NCBI GenBank assembly: GCA_964611895.1
Contig: CAZTDN010000001.1
Coordinates: 1-64,000 of the forward strand
Origin: JAIEOG01 sp964611895
GTDB lineage: Bacteria; Bdellovibrionota; FAC87; UBA2466
DNA length: 64,000 bases
Direction of reading: 5' to 3'
The notes under the pieces are model-generated. The model was not told where the DNA came from. It did not search any database and saw only the letters and a list, made by a program, of their open reading frames with translations. Numbering within the stretch: the stretch's first letter is position 1; every line of letters begins with the position of its first letter. Below are positions 43,365 to 51,533 of this stretch, in pieces. A program made the position numbers and the translations under genes.

Positions 43365-44872
43365 TAGAGCGGGCCATCAGTCATTCGGGCGAACACCTTG
43401 CGCAACAATCCCAATGCTAGGCCCAGCGTAAGCGCAGCTGCCACACAAAGTTCGAGCAATGCCGAAAGACGCGTACCTTGATATATCCCCAAAGACAAAA
43501 CTCCGTAATTCGCAACCACAATGCCGCCTAGGGCTAACAACCACAACGCTGCGAATTGGTACAAAGAACGGGCGGAAAACTCCGGACAAGCGCGCTTCAC
43601 ATGACTGCGCAATAGCGCCCAGAGCGCCAAACAATAGACGGCAATCGCTATACTGCCCGCCAAAGCCAAACCTCGAAATCCCATGGTAGCACTCAGCTTC
43701 CAATAGAGCGGTACCGCGATCAAACTACACACTCCCCCCAGGATCGAGGGCAGCCATGTCATGCGACACGCATAAAAGCCGCGCGCCAAGACCACTTGAG
43801 CGGTCCAAAAAAAGATTCCAAAACTAAACATGCGCAACGCTTCGGCGGTATTGAAGAGATCTTCAGAAGAAAATCGGCTGCCTCCATAAATGAAATGGGT
43901 CAACGAGTCCGAAAACACATAAACCAAAACCGCTGCAAGCGGCCCCGCAGCCCAAAGTTTCATCATTTCTCGATGGAGTGTTTTGGCATAATCCGCAAAG
44001 GCACCACTTGCCCATAGCCGTGCCATGTACGGAAAACTCGCCACCCCGGCCGCCTGCCCAATGACCGCTACGGGAATTCGCATTTCGGTCCGGGCGTAAG
44101 CCATCCAACTGATGGCACGGGTCTCTAGTCCGCTCGCAAAATACTTACTAATCCACTCATCCGTTGCCACCAGAGAGAATCCCAATGTTAGCGGAAACGA
44201 GAGCCAGAGGTACTGACGTATCGCAGATTGGATTTCTTTGGAAAAGTCCCAAAGAGGCCAGCACGAATATCCCAAACGTGAAGTCGCCCACCATTGAAGA
44301 ATCCCATGGCTTACAAATGCGCCTGCGAGCACACCAATACTAAATCCAGCCACACCCAGCGTCGGCTGAAACAGAACTCCACACACAATAATTCCCAGGT
44401 TGTAGACGATAGGGGCTATCGCTGGGTAGAGAAAATGGCCGTGGGTTTGCTGCACCGCTATGGAGAGCCCTCCACAGTAAAAAAAGAATTGCGCCGGCAA
44501 AATAATGCGTAGGAGAAATACCAGCTCTGTGAGCTGTTCTGAAGAAAACCCGGGGGCGATCGCTCGTGCAAGATGGGGAGTAAGCACCTCAGCAACGCAG
44601 ATCAATATCAACAAGACCGCACCCATAGATGTTTGGAGAGTGCGATAAAGACGGACTCCGACTGGACGCTGCCCGCTTTCGACATAGTTCGAAAGGACGG
44701 GAATAAACGTAATGCTCAACGCCCCCGCAGCCATTAGGTAATTCAAAAAATCGGGGATGGTAAAAGAAGCATAGTAAACATCGGTCATGGCAGTGGCGCC
44801 GACCGTTTGTGCTATCACCCACTCGCGAACAAACCCAATCAGGCGCGAGATTAGAATACTCGCCACCATCAA
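43361..44872 (-). CDS. murJ: MurJ-type lipid II flippase
   Basis: A polytopic MOP-superfamily protein that moves lipid II across the inner membrane for peptidoglycan synthesis. The family start LISRLIGFVREWVIAQTVG is followed by YYASFTIPDFLNYLMAAGAL and about fourteen spans. The first ATG at 44872 cuts the usual N-terminus. The same frame continues upstream with DAEKVKKNIHRASLLMVAS, which matches MurJ starts, and a CTG at 44917 has AGGAG six bases before it, so translation may begin at this non-canonical codon. The 45 extra bases contain no ATG, GTG or TTG apart from the TTG at 44875. Confidence 0.9.
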   Translation of the reverse strand: MMVASILISRLIGFVREWVIAQTVGATAMTDVYYASFTIPDFLNYLMAAGALSITFIPVLSNYVESGQRPVGVRLYRTLQTSMGAVLLILICVAEVLTPHLARAIAPGFSSEQLTELVFLLRIILPAQFFFYCGGLSIAVQQTHGHFLYPAIAPIVYNLGIIVCGVLFQPTLGVAGFSIGVLAGAFVSHGILQWWATSRLGYSCWPLWDFSKEIQSAIRQYLWLSFPLTLGFSLVATDEWISKYFASGLETRAISWMAYARTEMRIPVAVIGQAAGVASFPYMARLWASGAFADYAKTLHREMMKLWAAGPLAAVLVYVFSDSLTHFIYGGSRFSSEDLFNTAEALRMFSFGIFFWTAQVVLARGFYACRMTWLPSILGGVCSLIAVPLYWKLSATMGFRGLALAGSIAIAVYCLALWALLRSHVKRACPEFSARSLYQFAALWLLALGGIVVANYGVLSLGIYQGTRLSALLELCVAAALTLGLALGLLRKVFARMTDGPLY

Positions 44873-44949
44873 CAGCGAAGCCCGATGGATATTCTTTTTT
44901 ACTTTTTCCGCGTCCAGGGGGGACTCCTTGCTGCGTTGCGTGATGGGTT

Positions 44950-44979
44950 TTGGCTTTTTTTCCAGGGTTTGGGTACAAT
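44950..44979 (+). promoter_or_regulatory. Candidate promoter of the bactofilin cluster
   Basis: TTGGCT (44950-44955) and TACAAT (44974-44979) are 18 bases apart in the gap between the divergent murJ and bactofilin-cluster genes, 35 bases before the ATG at 45015. Read by eye. Confidence 0.4.
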
Positions 44980-45014
44980 GAAATATACCCTTCTGTTTCT
45001 TCCCTTACAAACCT

Positions 45015-45785
45015 ATGCTCCGTCGAAATCCCTTTCATTTAAATCGTAATCTTTCTATCATTTTGCAAACCTCCGGCGCGGGAGGAGAGACCCCGATTGC
45101 GCTTCGCATCAACATGCAGCGCCTCTCCAACTACCTCGTCATTTCGGCCCTGGTTTTTGCGTTCACTTCGATGGGAACTCTACTTTTTTTTCGAGAGCTT
45201 GAGCTGAACCGACGCCTTCAAGAAAACGTGCTCCGGCTAGAAACGGAACGACGGCTCTACAAGTCGCGACCGGTCGCCTTTACTCCCGCAGTCACCGCTC
45301 CGGTGACAAGACCCACAGAGACACCCTCTCCAGCAGTGCAGTCTGCACCACCTTTGGCTGAGACAAATGCCGAGACGATCGCTGAAACCGTTGCGGGACG
45401 CATTAACGATCTTCGAGTGGAGTGCACGGAGGAAGAGTGCGCCGTTCGCTTGGGATTGGTGACTAGCAAACCGGGAACGGCCGTGGGCCAGCTTCTCTTA
45501 GTCTTGGAGACAGAAGTTCCGCGCATTGGCGCCGCGAGTCCATCAGCTCCGGTTCGTCGAAGGTATTTTGTTTATCCTGGAGAAACGGCCAAAGATGATT
45601 TGGACCCCAACACACTAAACAGTCTCGAACACAAAGCGTTCAAGTTCTCCCGTGCCTTGCAAACCAACACGGTTTTCAAAGTCGGAAAGCTCTTACGTCC
45701 ACTCGCTTTGAATGCTTATGTCTTTGACTCAGAAAAAGCCCTGCTCCAGCATGAGCGCCGGGCAATCGAAACAGAGGAAAACTAA
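45015..45785 (+). CDS. Single-span membrane protein upstream of bactofilin
   Basis: 256 residues: a basic N-terminal segment of about 35 residues, one span (LVISALVFAFTSMGTLLFF), a short coiled-coil-like stretch (ELELNRRLQENVLRLETERR), a Pro/Thr-rich linker (residues 90-115), and a periplasmic domain with a cysteine pair (VECTEEECAVRL) that ends in helical segments. The layout, a membrane helix plus coiled coil, resembles the anchor proteins often coded with bactofilins, some of which are M23 peptidases; no peptidase motif is seen here. The domain itself is unknown to me. Its stop is one base before the bactofilin ATG. Confidence 0.75.
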   Translation: MLRRNPFHLNRNLSIILQTSGAGGETPIALRINMQRLSNYLVISALVFAFTSMGTLLFFRELELNRRLQENVLRLETERRLYKSRPVAFTPAVTAPVTRPTETPSPAVQSAPPLAETNAETIAETVAGRINDLRVECTEEECAVRLGLVTSKPGTAVGQLLLVLETEVPRIGAASPSAPVRRRYFVYPGETAKDDLDPNTLNSLEHKAFKFSRALQTNTVFKVGKLLRPLALNAYVFDSEKALLQHERRAIETEEN

Positions 45786-45786
45786 T

Positions 45787-46179
45787 ATGGCAGAACTGGT
45801 CACTCAGACTCTCGTCCCGACACTCATAACTGAGGGGTCCTGCTTGCAAGGAGATCTTACGTTTCATTGCGCCACTCAGGTACACGGCGTAGTGGAAGGA
45901 GATATCACCCAGCAGACGATTGAGCCCCTGTCTGTGGGCCGCACTGGGTGGGTAAAAGGCTCTATCCGTTCTGCCGGCCCTGTTTTGATTGATGGCCGCG
46001 TAGATGGAAACATTTCCTCCCACTCTAAGATTCGCCTCTCTTCAACGGCAGTTGTTCAAGGAATTCTCCAATGCCCCCAGATCGAAGTTCGGCCCGGGGC
46101 TCGTTTTGACGGGGAATTCCAAATGATGGCACGCTCCCAATCCCTGCCCGTGACGCCCAGCATTAAGAAAGCCGCCTAA
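45787..46179 (+). CDS. bacA: Bactofilin
   Basis: 130 residues of the bactofilin (DUF583) family, which polymerises without nucleotide into right-handed beta-helix filaments at the membrane and scaffolds cell-shape and envelope machines. The repeated pattern is visible: LITEGSCLQGDLTF, VHGVVEGDIT, GWVKGSIRSAGPVLIDGRVDG, and TAVVQGILQCPQIEVRPGARFDGEF, as a set of short strands with glycine turns. ATG 45787 has GAGGAAAAC upstream. It is coupled to the membrane protein before it and followed by the FHA-TPR gene. Confidence 0.93.
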   Translation: MAELVTQTLVPTLITEGSCLQGDLTFHCATQVHGVVEGDITQQTIEPLSVGRTGWVKGSIRSAGPVLIDGRVDGNISSHSKIRLSSTAVVQGILQCPQIEVRPGARFDGEFQMMARSQSLPVTPSIKKAA

Positions 46180-46240
46180 CTGCCCGCCACTGCTTAACAA
46201 AACCAGCCAATCTACCGATAAGATCTCCTGAGGGCTCTAC

Positions 46241-47758
46241 GTGTCTCAAAGAGATTCCACAAAACCACGTTTGGTCATTATCGAGGGCAAGGAAAAGGGA
46301 AAAGTTATCCCCCTCGAGAACGGCAGCACGATCATAGGGCGCACCAAAGGCGATGTGATCTTGCAAGACCCCCGTGTGTCGCGGTCGCACGTCTCGCTCA
46401 ACTACGACGAGCGATCGGGCAAACTTTCCTTTTCGGATCTGAAAAGCCTTAACGGGGTCCTCGTCAATGGCACAAACACGGAGAACGGTGTTTTGGTCGA
46501 TGGTGACCGGCTCCAAATCGGCAACACTCTTTTTGACTGCCAACTGAGCCCTGCGACCGAACTTGCTGAAGTGAACGAAGCGTCGTCCAGTTTGCGCATA
46601 GCCAAGAAGGAGCCCGAAGTTACACCCGACCTTAGCGCATTCGACCATGATCCGGAGCCCCATAAAGTGGAGCCGACGATCGCTCCGGACGTTGCTCCCC
46701 CCGCTACGGCTCGTCCCAAAAAGACTTTACTGAACCTGTACCGAGAATCGAGCAGCATCAAGCGCTATACGATATTGATTCTGGTTTTGGCCGGGGGGTA
46801 TTCACTCCTTAAGCCCACGGGCAAAAAAATACCTCCTGCCGACTTTGGCAGAGAGGTCACTTCTGTCCGCCGTCTCGAACGCGAAGGAAAGTTCACCGAA
46901 GCTATTCAAAAAGGCGAAGCACTTTCGAAAAAATACGATGGGGATGCCGAGCTCTTTGTGACGTTAGGTGAACTTTACACTCAACAGAAAAAGCTGGAGT
47001 CCGCCTTACAAGCGTTTCACCGTGCCAAGGAAATCAACGCGGACCATCCCGTTGCCACTGTGCGTTTGATCGCGTTGTATTTGCGCTCCGGCCTATCGAA
47101 TGAAGCAGAAAAGCAGATGCTTGAGCTGGACCGTCTCATGAAAGAGGGCAAACACAGTCGCGAGCTCTTTGTCGAAGCAGCAAATCTTTTCCTCGAGTTT
47201 AGAGAGTTGACCAAATCTCCAGAAAAAGCGTTGATTCTTTCCCGCGCTCTGCAGACCGAACTCGCCGTGGATAGCCCCATTGGCTATAAACTCGAAGCCC
47301 AACTCGCCTTCCAACAAAACCAGACGGATCAAGCCCTTGCTGCCATCGAAAAGGGGCTTCAGAAAGATCCCAAGGATGAGTGGCTCTTGGAAAACCTAGC
47401 CTTTGCCAAACTCTCCCTGCAGGACACGGCGGGGGCTACGGCGATTGTCGAGAACTGGATTCAACTGCACCCCTCCAACACCAAAGCACTGTTGGTCATG
47501 GCGTACATGAAGTACAAAGACAAAAACTACATGGCCGCTATGCCTTACTTGCAAAAACTGACTCAGATTTCAAACGCCCAAAGCGGAGACCCCCTCGTTC
47601 CTGAAGCCCGCAATTTAATGGGACAGATTTATTTTCTTCAGGGGCAAGTAACCGAAGCCCGCCCTCTCTTTGCCCAAGCTTGCCAAGAAGGTTTTACACA
47701 AGCTTGTTCCCACGAAGCATTGCGCATGCCCCAAAGCCTACCCCCCAAAAAAGAGTAG
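46241..47758 (+). CDS. FHA domain-transmembrane-TPR protein
   Basis: 505 residues. The first 95 residues are an FHA domain (TIIGRTKGDVILQDPRVSRS, then LNGVLVNG), which binds phosphothreonine. A single span lies near residues 175-195 (YTILILVLAGGYSLL), and the rest is a row of TPR repeats, with ALQAFHRAKEINADHP as a clear unit. The topology puts FHA in the cytoplasm and TPR in the periplasm. It could link a Ser/Thr kinase signal to envelope proteins; no kinase of the Hanks type is in the window. GTG 46241 follows a GAGGG ribosome site, 61 bases after bactofilin. Confidence 0.85.
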   Translation: MSQRDSTKPRLVIIEGKEKGKVIPLENGSTIIGRTKGDVILQDPRVSRSHVSLNYDERSGKLSFSDLKSLNGVLVNGTNTENGVLVDGDRLQIGNTLFDCQLSPATELAEVNEASSSLRIAKKEPEVTPDLSAFDHDPEPHKVEPTIAPDVAPPATARPKKTLLNLYRESSSIKRYTILILVLAGGYSLLKPTGKKIPPADFGREVTSVRRLEREGKFTEAIQKGEALSKKYDGDAELFVTLGELYTQQKKLESALQAFHRAKEINADHPVATVRLIALYLRSGLSNEAEKQMLELDRLMKEGKHSRELFVEAANLFLEFRELTKSPEKALILSRALQTELAVDSPIGYKLEAQLAFQQNQTDQALAAIEKGLQKDPKDEWLLENLAFAKLSLQDTAGATAIVENWIQLHPSNTKALLVMAYMKYKDKNYMAAMPYLQKLTQISNAQSGDPLVPEARNLMGQIYFLQGQVTEARPLFAQACQEGFTQACSHEALRMPQSLPPKKE

Positions 47759-47800
47759 TACTCCACTCCGGGGACATCGTTTACAGTAGGCTTCAACCAC

Positions 47801-48676
47801 ATGAAAAACCCATCCACCCGGCAAGCGCTTTTCGAATTGGTCTTGGCTGCAGCACTTTGGGGTTTTGGTTTTATCGCCGTGAAATGGGGTTTAGAAAGCA
47901 GCGGGCCGCTGTGGCTGAATACCTTTCGACTTTTGCTCGGAGCGGTGTCGGGTCTGGCAGTGATAGCAGCACTGCCCAAACTCCGGCGCTTCTTAACCTG
48001 GAAAGAGTTTGGGCTGGGCTTTAGCCCCGGCATCGCGCTTGGGGTTTGCCTGATTCTTCAAACTTATGGGCTGCAGTACACTACCGTCACAAAAAGCGGG
48101 TTTATCACCTGCCTGTACATTGTCTTCGTTCCCCTGCTCAGTGTTTTTTTCCATCGGACTCGAGTCGCCAAGGCCCATTCGGCTTGGGTCGTGGTGGCTT
48201 TAATCGGCGCGGCTCTGGTTTGCCAGGTCGATAGTGTCAGCGTAAATCTCGGGGATTGGCTGACTCTTGCCTGTGCTCTGGGCGCGGCGGTGCAAATCGT
48301 CGAGGTTGGGCGCCTCACTCGAATGAGCGGATCTGCTTTTGTCTTTACAGTAAATCAATCGTTTTGGGCTGCCCTACCTCCGCTGATAGGTGGGTTGTTC
48401 TGGGAAGCTCCGCCTACGATGCCTCTCACACCTCGCGCGGTTTGCGGAATTCTTGTGCTGGTTTTTGGGTGTACGCTCCTCGCTTTTGGAATTCAGTCTC
48501 GTACTCAACGAGTGCTTTCGCCGTCGGTAGTCAGCTTGATTTTCCTACTTGAGGCTCCCTTTGCCGCGATTTTTGCGTACCTCTGCTTGGGAGAGCGGAT
48601 GACTTTGGGACAGGGGATCGGCGGGATACTGATCCTCGCCGCGGCTGCACTTTCGATCCGATCGGATCGTTCGTAG
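47801..48676 (+). CDS. EamA/DMT family transporter
   Basis: 291 residues with about ten spans in two similar EamA halves: LVLAAALWGFGFIAVKWGLE at the start of the first and LTLACALGAAVQIVEVGRL at the start of the second. The end of the second half, IFLLEAPFAAIFAYLCLGER, is the family hallmark. It likely exports or exchanges a small metabolite; the substrate cannot be inferred. The last 146 bases are antisense to the 3' end of the pseudouridine synthase gene. Confidence 0.85.
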   Translation: MKNPSTRQALFELVLAAALWGFGFIAVKWGLESSGPLWLNTFRLLLGAVSGLAVIAALPKLRRFLTWKEFGLGFSPGIALGVCLILQTYGLQYTTVTKSGFITCLYIVFVPLLSVFFHRTRVAKAHSAWVVVALIGAALVCQVDSVSVNLGDWLTLACALGAAVQIVEVGRLTRMSGSAFVFTVNQSFWAALPPLIGGLFWEAPPTMPLTPRAVCGILVLVFGCTLLAFGIQSRTQRVLSPSVVSLIFLLEAPFAAIFAYLCLGERMTLGQGIGGILILAAAALSIRSDRS

Positions 48677-49430
48677 CCGAAGTCCGCTCCACCGCACGTT
48701 TGAGCATTTGGATTTGGGCAGCGGAAAGTTGCACGACTTCTCCGGGAGCCAACTCTGCTGGCAGCCGAATCGGACCGAACGCAACTCGGACCAGTCGAAT
48801 CACCCGCACGCCGACTTTTTCAAATAGACGCCGCACAATTCGGTTACGGCCTTCGTGTACAACCACTCTGTACCAATGCCCTCGAGTCGCGCCCATGTTC
48901 TTGGTGCCACAGGCTTGAATACTCACGGGGCCCACAGGCCCATCTTCTAAGCGTATCCCCTGACCAAAGCGCAAAAGCGTCGCATCCGCAATACGATGGG
49001 GCACCAAAACATCGTATGTTCGAGGCACGTGAAACTTGGGATGCGTGAGGCGATTAACCAAGTCACCGTCATTGGAAAGGAGCAAGAGCCCTTCGGTACG
49101 GTAGTCCAATCGCCCTACCGAAACGACAGGAAAAGGAACTCGCTGCAACGCAGGTAAATTGAATATTGTTTGCCTATTCTCTGGATCGGACTTGGAAGTA
49201 ATGGTCGCATCGGGCTTGTTCAAAAGCCAGTACACGTGGTTTGGAGCCTCCGTAGAAACGAGCTCTCCATCGACACGGACTTTGTCTTTGGCCGGGTCAA
49301 TCTGGCGGCCCAGAGTGCGTTCGACAGTGCCGTTTACTTCCACTCGCCCGTACTGAATCCACCGCTCCGCCTGTCGGCGAGACGCCAAACCCTGTACGGC
49401 TATCCATTTATGGAGTCGAATCTGTGCCAT
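48531..49430 (-). CDS. Pseudouridine synthase, RsuA/RluB type
   Basis: 299 residues: an S4 RNA-binding domain (RLHKWIAVQGLASRRQAERW), then the synthase with the catalytic aspartate in SVGRLDYRTEGLLLL (Asp109) and GRNRIVRRLFEKVG. RluB, RluE/F and RsuA cannot be told apart with certainty, but the S4 domain and length favour RluB-like 23S rRNA modification. The last 55 or so residues are Ser/Arg/Pro-rich, lack structure, and are encoded opposite the end of the EamA gene. The tail may exist only because the stop codon moved into the neighbour. Confidence 0.88.
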   Translation of the reverse strand: MAQIRLHKWIAVQGLASRRQAERWIQYGRVEVNGTVERTLGRQIDPAKDKVRVDGELVSTEAPNHVYWLLNKPDATITSKSDPENRQTIFNLPALQRVPFPVVSVGRLDYRTEGLLLLSNDGDLVNRLTHPKFHVPRTYDVLVPHRIADATLLRFGQGIRLEDGPVGPVSIQACGTKNMGATRGHWYRVVVHEGRNRIVRRLFEKVGVRVIRLVRVAFGPIRLPAELAPGEVVQLSAAQIQMLKRAVERTSATNDPIGSKVQPRRGSVSRRSPVPKSSALPSRGTQKSRQREPQVGKSS

Positions 49431-49545
49431 GTGTGCCGCGCACCATACTAGAAATGGCGGCAGATCTGAAGCACTACCCGAACCTGTTGTAACTCACTGA
49501 TACCAATGAAAAAAAGCAGGCACCCAGAGTTACGCTGGAAAGGGG

Positions 49546-49809
49546 TCACTTCTTCGGACGAGTGGCTTGTTGGGCTTTGACCTGATCGATCTGCAGGCGA
49601 ATCGCAGTCAAGAGCGCTTCGCGTTCTGAGTTGGAGAGTTCGGGGGTGCCCTTCGCGTCCTCAAATTTTTTCTCGATAGATTGCAGGTGCGACAAGTAAT
49701 TCGCGACTTCGCGTTTTGCGGGCGGTTGAAGACCGGGAATTGGGTACAAACCCAGCTGCGTAGCGGACGCCAACGCTGCGAGACAAGTAAACAAAGCCAA
49801 GATTTTCAT
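49546..49809 (-). CDS. Small secreted hypothetical protein
   Basis: 87 residues with a signal peptide (MKILALFTCLAALASA). The mature part of 71 residues has no cysteine, a proline-rich start (GLYPIPGLQPPAK) and two amphipathic helices (REVANYLSHLQSIEKKFEDA and SEREALLTAIRLQIDQV). It follows a larger secreted gene on the same strand by 39 bases. Family unknown; a small periplasmic helical-hairpin protein is the best description. Confidence 0.65.
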   Translation of the reverse strand: MKILALFTCLAALASATQLGLYPIPGLQPPAKREVANYLSHLQSIEKKFEDAKGTPELSNSEREALLTAIRLQIDQVKAQQATRPKK

Positions 49810-49848
49810 ACCGACATCTTAGGTTCGCTGACTGGGCTTGCAAAGCCC

Positions 49849-50571
49849 TTAGTGCGATTTTTTGGGTTGGAACATGCTATCCAATTCGGGCTTCTTGTGG
49901 GACTTGGCAGCTTCCCCACCTTGACACGCTTTTGCTGCATTGCAAAAAGCGGGTTCGGTCAGCAGGCGTTCCATTTTGGTTTTCAGATACGCCGCCAGGA
50001 CGCCCTTGTCCAACTCGGTTTCGATCACTTTCAAGCGCAACGGGAGATTTCCGACGTCGGAGGCCAGGTCTTTTAGGTCGTCCGTCAACCGGACTTTTTG
50101 CAAAGCGTCTTTGAGAGCCGCGACGTCTTTTGCGTTTTTTATCTCTTCAGTGAGATTGTCGGTAAGAGTTTCCAAGTACATTTGGAGGATCTCCTGCGTA
50201 CCCATGGCCTTCTTGGAGAGGATGTTCTGACGTCGAGCATATTCTAGAAACTTTCCCTCTATCTCGGGAATATTGGGGGAGTCCTGCTCTAGCAGACGCT
50301 GGATTTCTGATGCTTTCGGCCCCAGCGCCCTTAGCTCTGCGTTGAAATCCTCGAAGTGTTTCGTGGCGGGGGGTTTCAGTGCGGGAATATTGAACTGCTC
50401 TAATGTTTTTTTTTCGTAGTGCAACAGGATCGAGCGATTGGGCAGCTCTATTCTTGGTAGGGAGCCAATGCGCTTTTTAATAATCTCTTTGGTGCCTTCT
50501 GGCGGTTCGGTTCCCATCGCAAAAGGTGCCAAAAGCTGCACTGAGAGAACGAGCGGGAAGATTTTTTTCAT
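49849..50571 (-). CDS. Secreted helical hypothetical protein
   Basis: 240 residues with a signal peptide (MKKIFPLVLSVQLLAPFAMG). The mature protein is almost all predicted helix with heptad-like spacing (TLTDNLTEEIKNAKDVAALK) and has two cysteines close together near the end (FCNAAKACQG), likely a disulfide. The end is basic. No family is recognised. A ribosome site (GGAGCCTCCACCG context) precedes the ATG. It probably shares a transcript with the 87-residue gene after it. Confidence 0.65.
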   Translation of the reverse strand: MKKIFPLVLSVQLLAPFAMGTEPPEGTKEIIKKRIGSLPRIELPNRSILLHYEKKTLEQFNIPALKPPATKHFEDFNAELRALGPKASEIQRLLEQDSPNIPEIEGKFLEYARRQNILSKKAMGTQEILQMYLETLTDNLTEEIKNAKDVAALKDALQKVRLTDDLKDLASDVGNLPLRLKVIETELDKGVLAAYLKTKMERLLTEPAFCNAAKACQGGEAAKSHKKPELDSMFQPKKSH

Positions 50572-50682
50572 CGGTGGAGGCTCCAGTTCGCGGGTAAAAG
50601 TACCAGCTTACTGGAGCAGAAGGGTGAATGAATAGGCACAGAGCGTTGCCCCGCAGCTCAGTCTGAAGCGCTGGAAATGCTT

Positions 50683-51003
50683 TCATCCAGAAGCCCTTTT
50701 CTTTTCGATGAGGGCGGCAGCGTCTTTCCTGATCTTTCTAATTTCGCTTTCATCCTCCCTTTCGAAACCCTTGGGAAACAGAATCAAAGAAGGATTAATT
50801 CCAAAAACAGCGGCAATTCGAATGGCACGTCTTACTCCCATATCCATTTTGTCGTTTTCAATAGCAGACAAATTGGACTGAGGGATCCCCGTAAGTCTTT
50901 CCATTTCACCTAAAGTGAGTTCAAAATTCCTGCGAAAGGCCCGAACAACCTTGCCGGGCGTTTCTTCGGTTTGAAGCTCTTTTAAATCCAGAAGGTTTTT
51001 CAT
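50683..51003 (-). CDS. higA: XRE-type antitoxin
   Basis: 106 residues with a helix-turn-helix of the XRE/HigA kind: LTLGEMERLTGIPQSNLSAI, then RAIRIAAVFGINPSLIL. It overlaps the toxin stop by 4 bases and comes second, the HigBA order. It should neutralise the toxin and repress the promoter in front of it, where a perfect palindrome lies. Confidence 0.85.
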   Translation of the reverse strand: MKNLLDLKELQTEETPGKVVRAFRRNFELTLGEMERLTGIPQSNLSAIENDKMDMGVRRAIRIAAVFGINPSLILFPKGFEREDESEIRKIRKDAAALIEKKRASG

Positions 51004-51332
51004 TTTCTTTTCTCCTTCTCGTAATCATGAATTGCGGTCACCCTGACCACAACGACTCGGATCACTTTGTCCTCGATCCTATATATGATTCGTCCGCGGT
51101 TGCTAAAGCTCGATGATCTATGTCCGGCCCATTCGCCGCTTAAGTCATGGTCCCGCCAGATGCTGCCCCGAACGCGGACTGATTCAGGCCCGAAATCTGA
51201 GATTGATTGCGCCCACTGTCGGATGACGATTTGGTCGTCTTCGGTAAGGATGCCGTCCTTCAGCATCCGTTCAAGATCCTGGCCGGCTTTACTCGAAATT
51301 TTGACTTCCCAACGATGCCCGTCCTTGAACAT
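51000..51332 (-). CDS. higB: RelE/HigB-type toxin
   Basis: 110 residues of the RelE/ParE fold: ISSKAGQDLERMLKDG, a middle region with two tryptophans in IWRDHDLSGEWAG, and the typical end GRIIYRIEDKVIRVVVVRVTAIHDYEK. Such toxins usually cleave mRNA on the ribosome. The ATG lies only 7 bases after the -10 box and has no ribosome site. The gene pair is AT-richer than its surroundings, as often seen for transferred toxin-antitoxin loci. Confidence 0.85.
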   Translation of the reverse strand: MFKDGHRWEVKISSKAGQDLERMLKDGILTEDDQIVIRQWAQSISDFGPESVRVRGSIWRDHDLSGEWAGHRSSSFSNRGRIIYRIEDKVIRVVVVRVTAIHDYEKEKRK

Positions 51333-51339
51333 ACTAAAT

Positions 51340-51368
51340 ATAGTAACTTACTATTTTTAGTAAGTCAA
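51340..51368 (-). promoter_or_regulatory. Promoter of the toxin-antitoxin pair
   Basis: On the minus strand TTGACT (51368-51363) and TACTAT (51345-51340) are 17 bases apart, a near-consensus promoter. The toxin ATG is 7 bases after the -10 box, so the transcript is probably leaderless. Confidence 0.7.
51346..51365. promoter_or_regulatory. Operator palindrome for autoregulation
   Basis: ACTTACTATTTTTAGTAAGT is a perfect inverted repeat with 8-base arms and a 4-base centre. It fills the space between the -35 and -10 boxes of the toxin-antitoxin promoter, the expected place for the antitoxin to bind and block RNA polymerase. Confidence 0.7.
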
Positions 51369-51533
51369 CTGATTGATGGGCGCAGCACTGTCTCAGCGAG
51401 TCCCCGGCAGACATTTTCTTGATATTTTATTTAATTATTCAAATGGTTTAGGTAATTGTGGAAAGGAGGGGGTTTGCTGGCTGTCCAGAGGAAAAAAAAT
51501 GCGCAGCGCGTATAGCTTTGACCCTGGGGCGGC

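Noticed and set aside
44589..45038. A 149-codon frame opposite and across the murJ start
   Set aside because: It lies on the murJ strand in another frame, overlaps its conserved first helices and crosses the divergent promoter region. The composition is unlike a real protein, so it is a shadow frame.
45712..45786. N-terminal extension of bactofilin
   Set aside because: It overlaps the preceding gene's coding end, while ATG 45787 has a good ribosome site and matches the family start.
50581..50616. Hairpin CTCCAGT/ACTGGAG upstream of the helical secreted gene
   Set aside because: Seven-base arms with a 22-base loop and no T run. This is likely chance and not reported as a feature.
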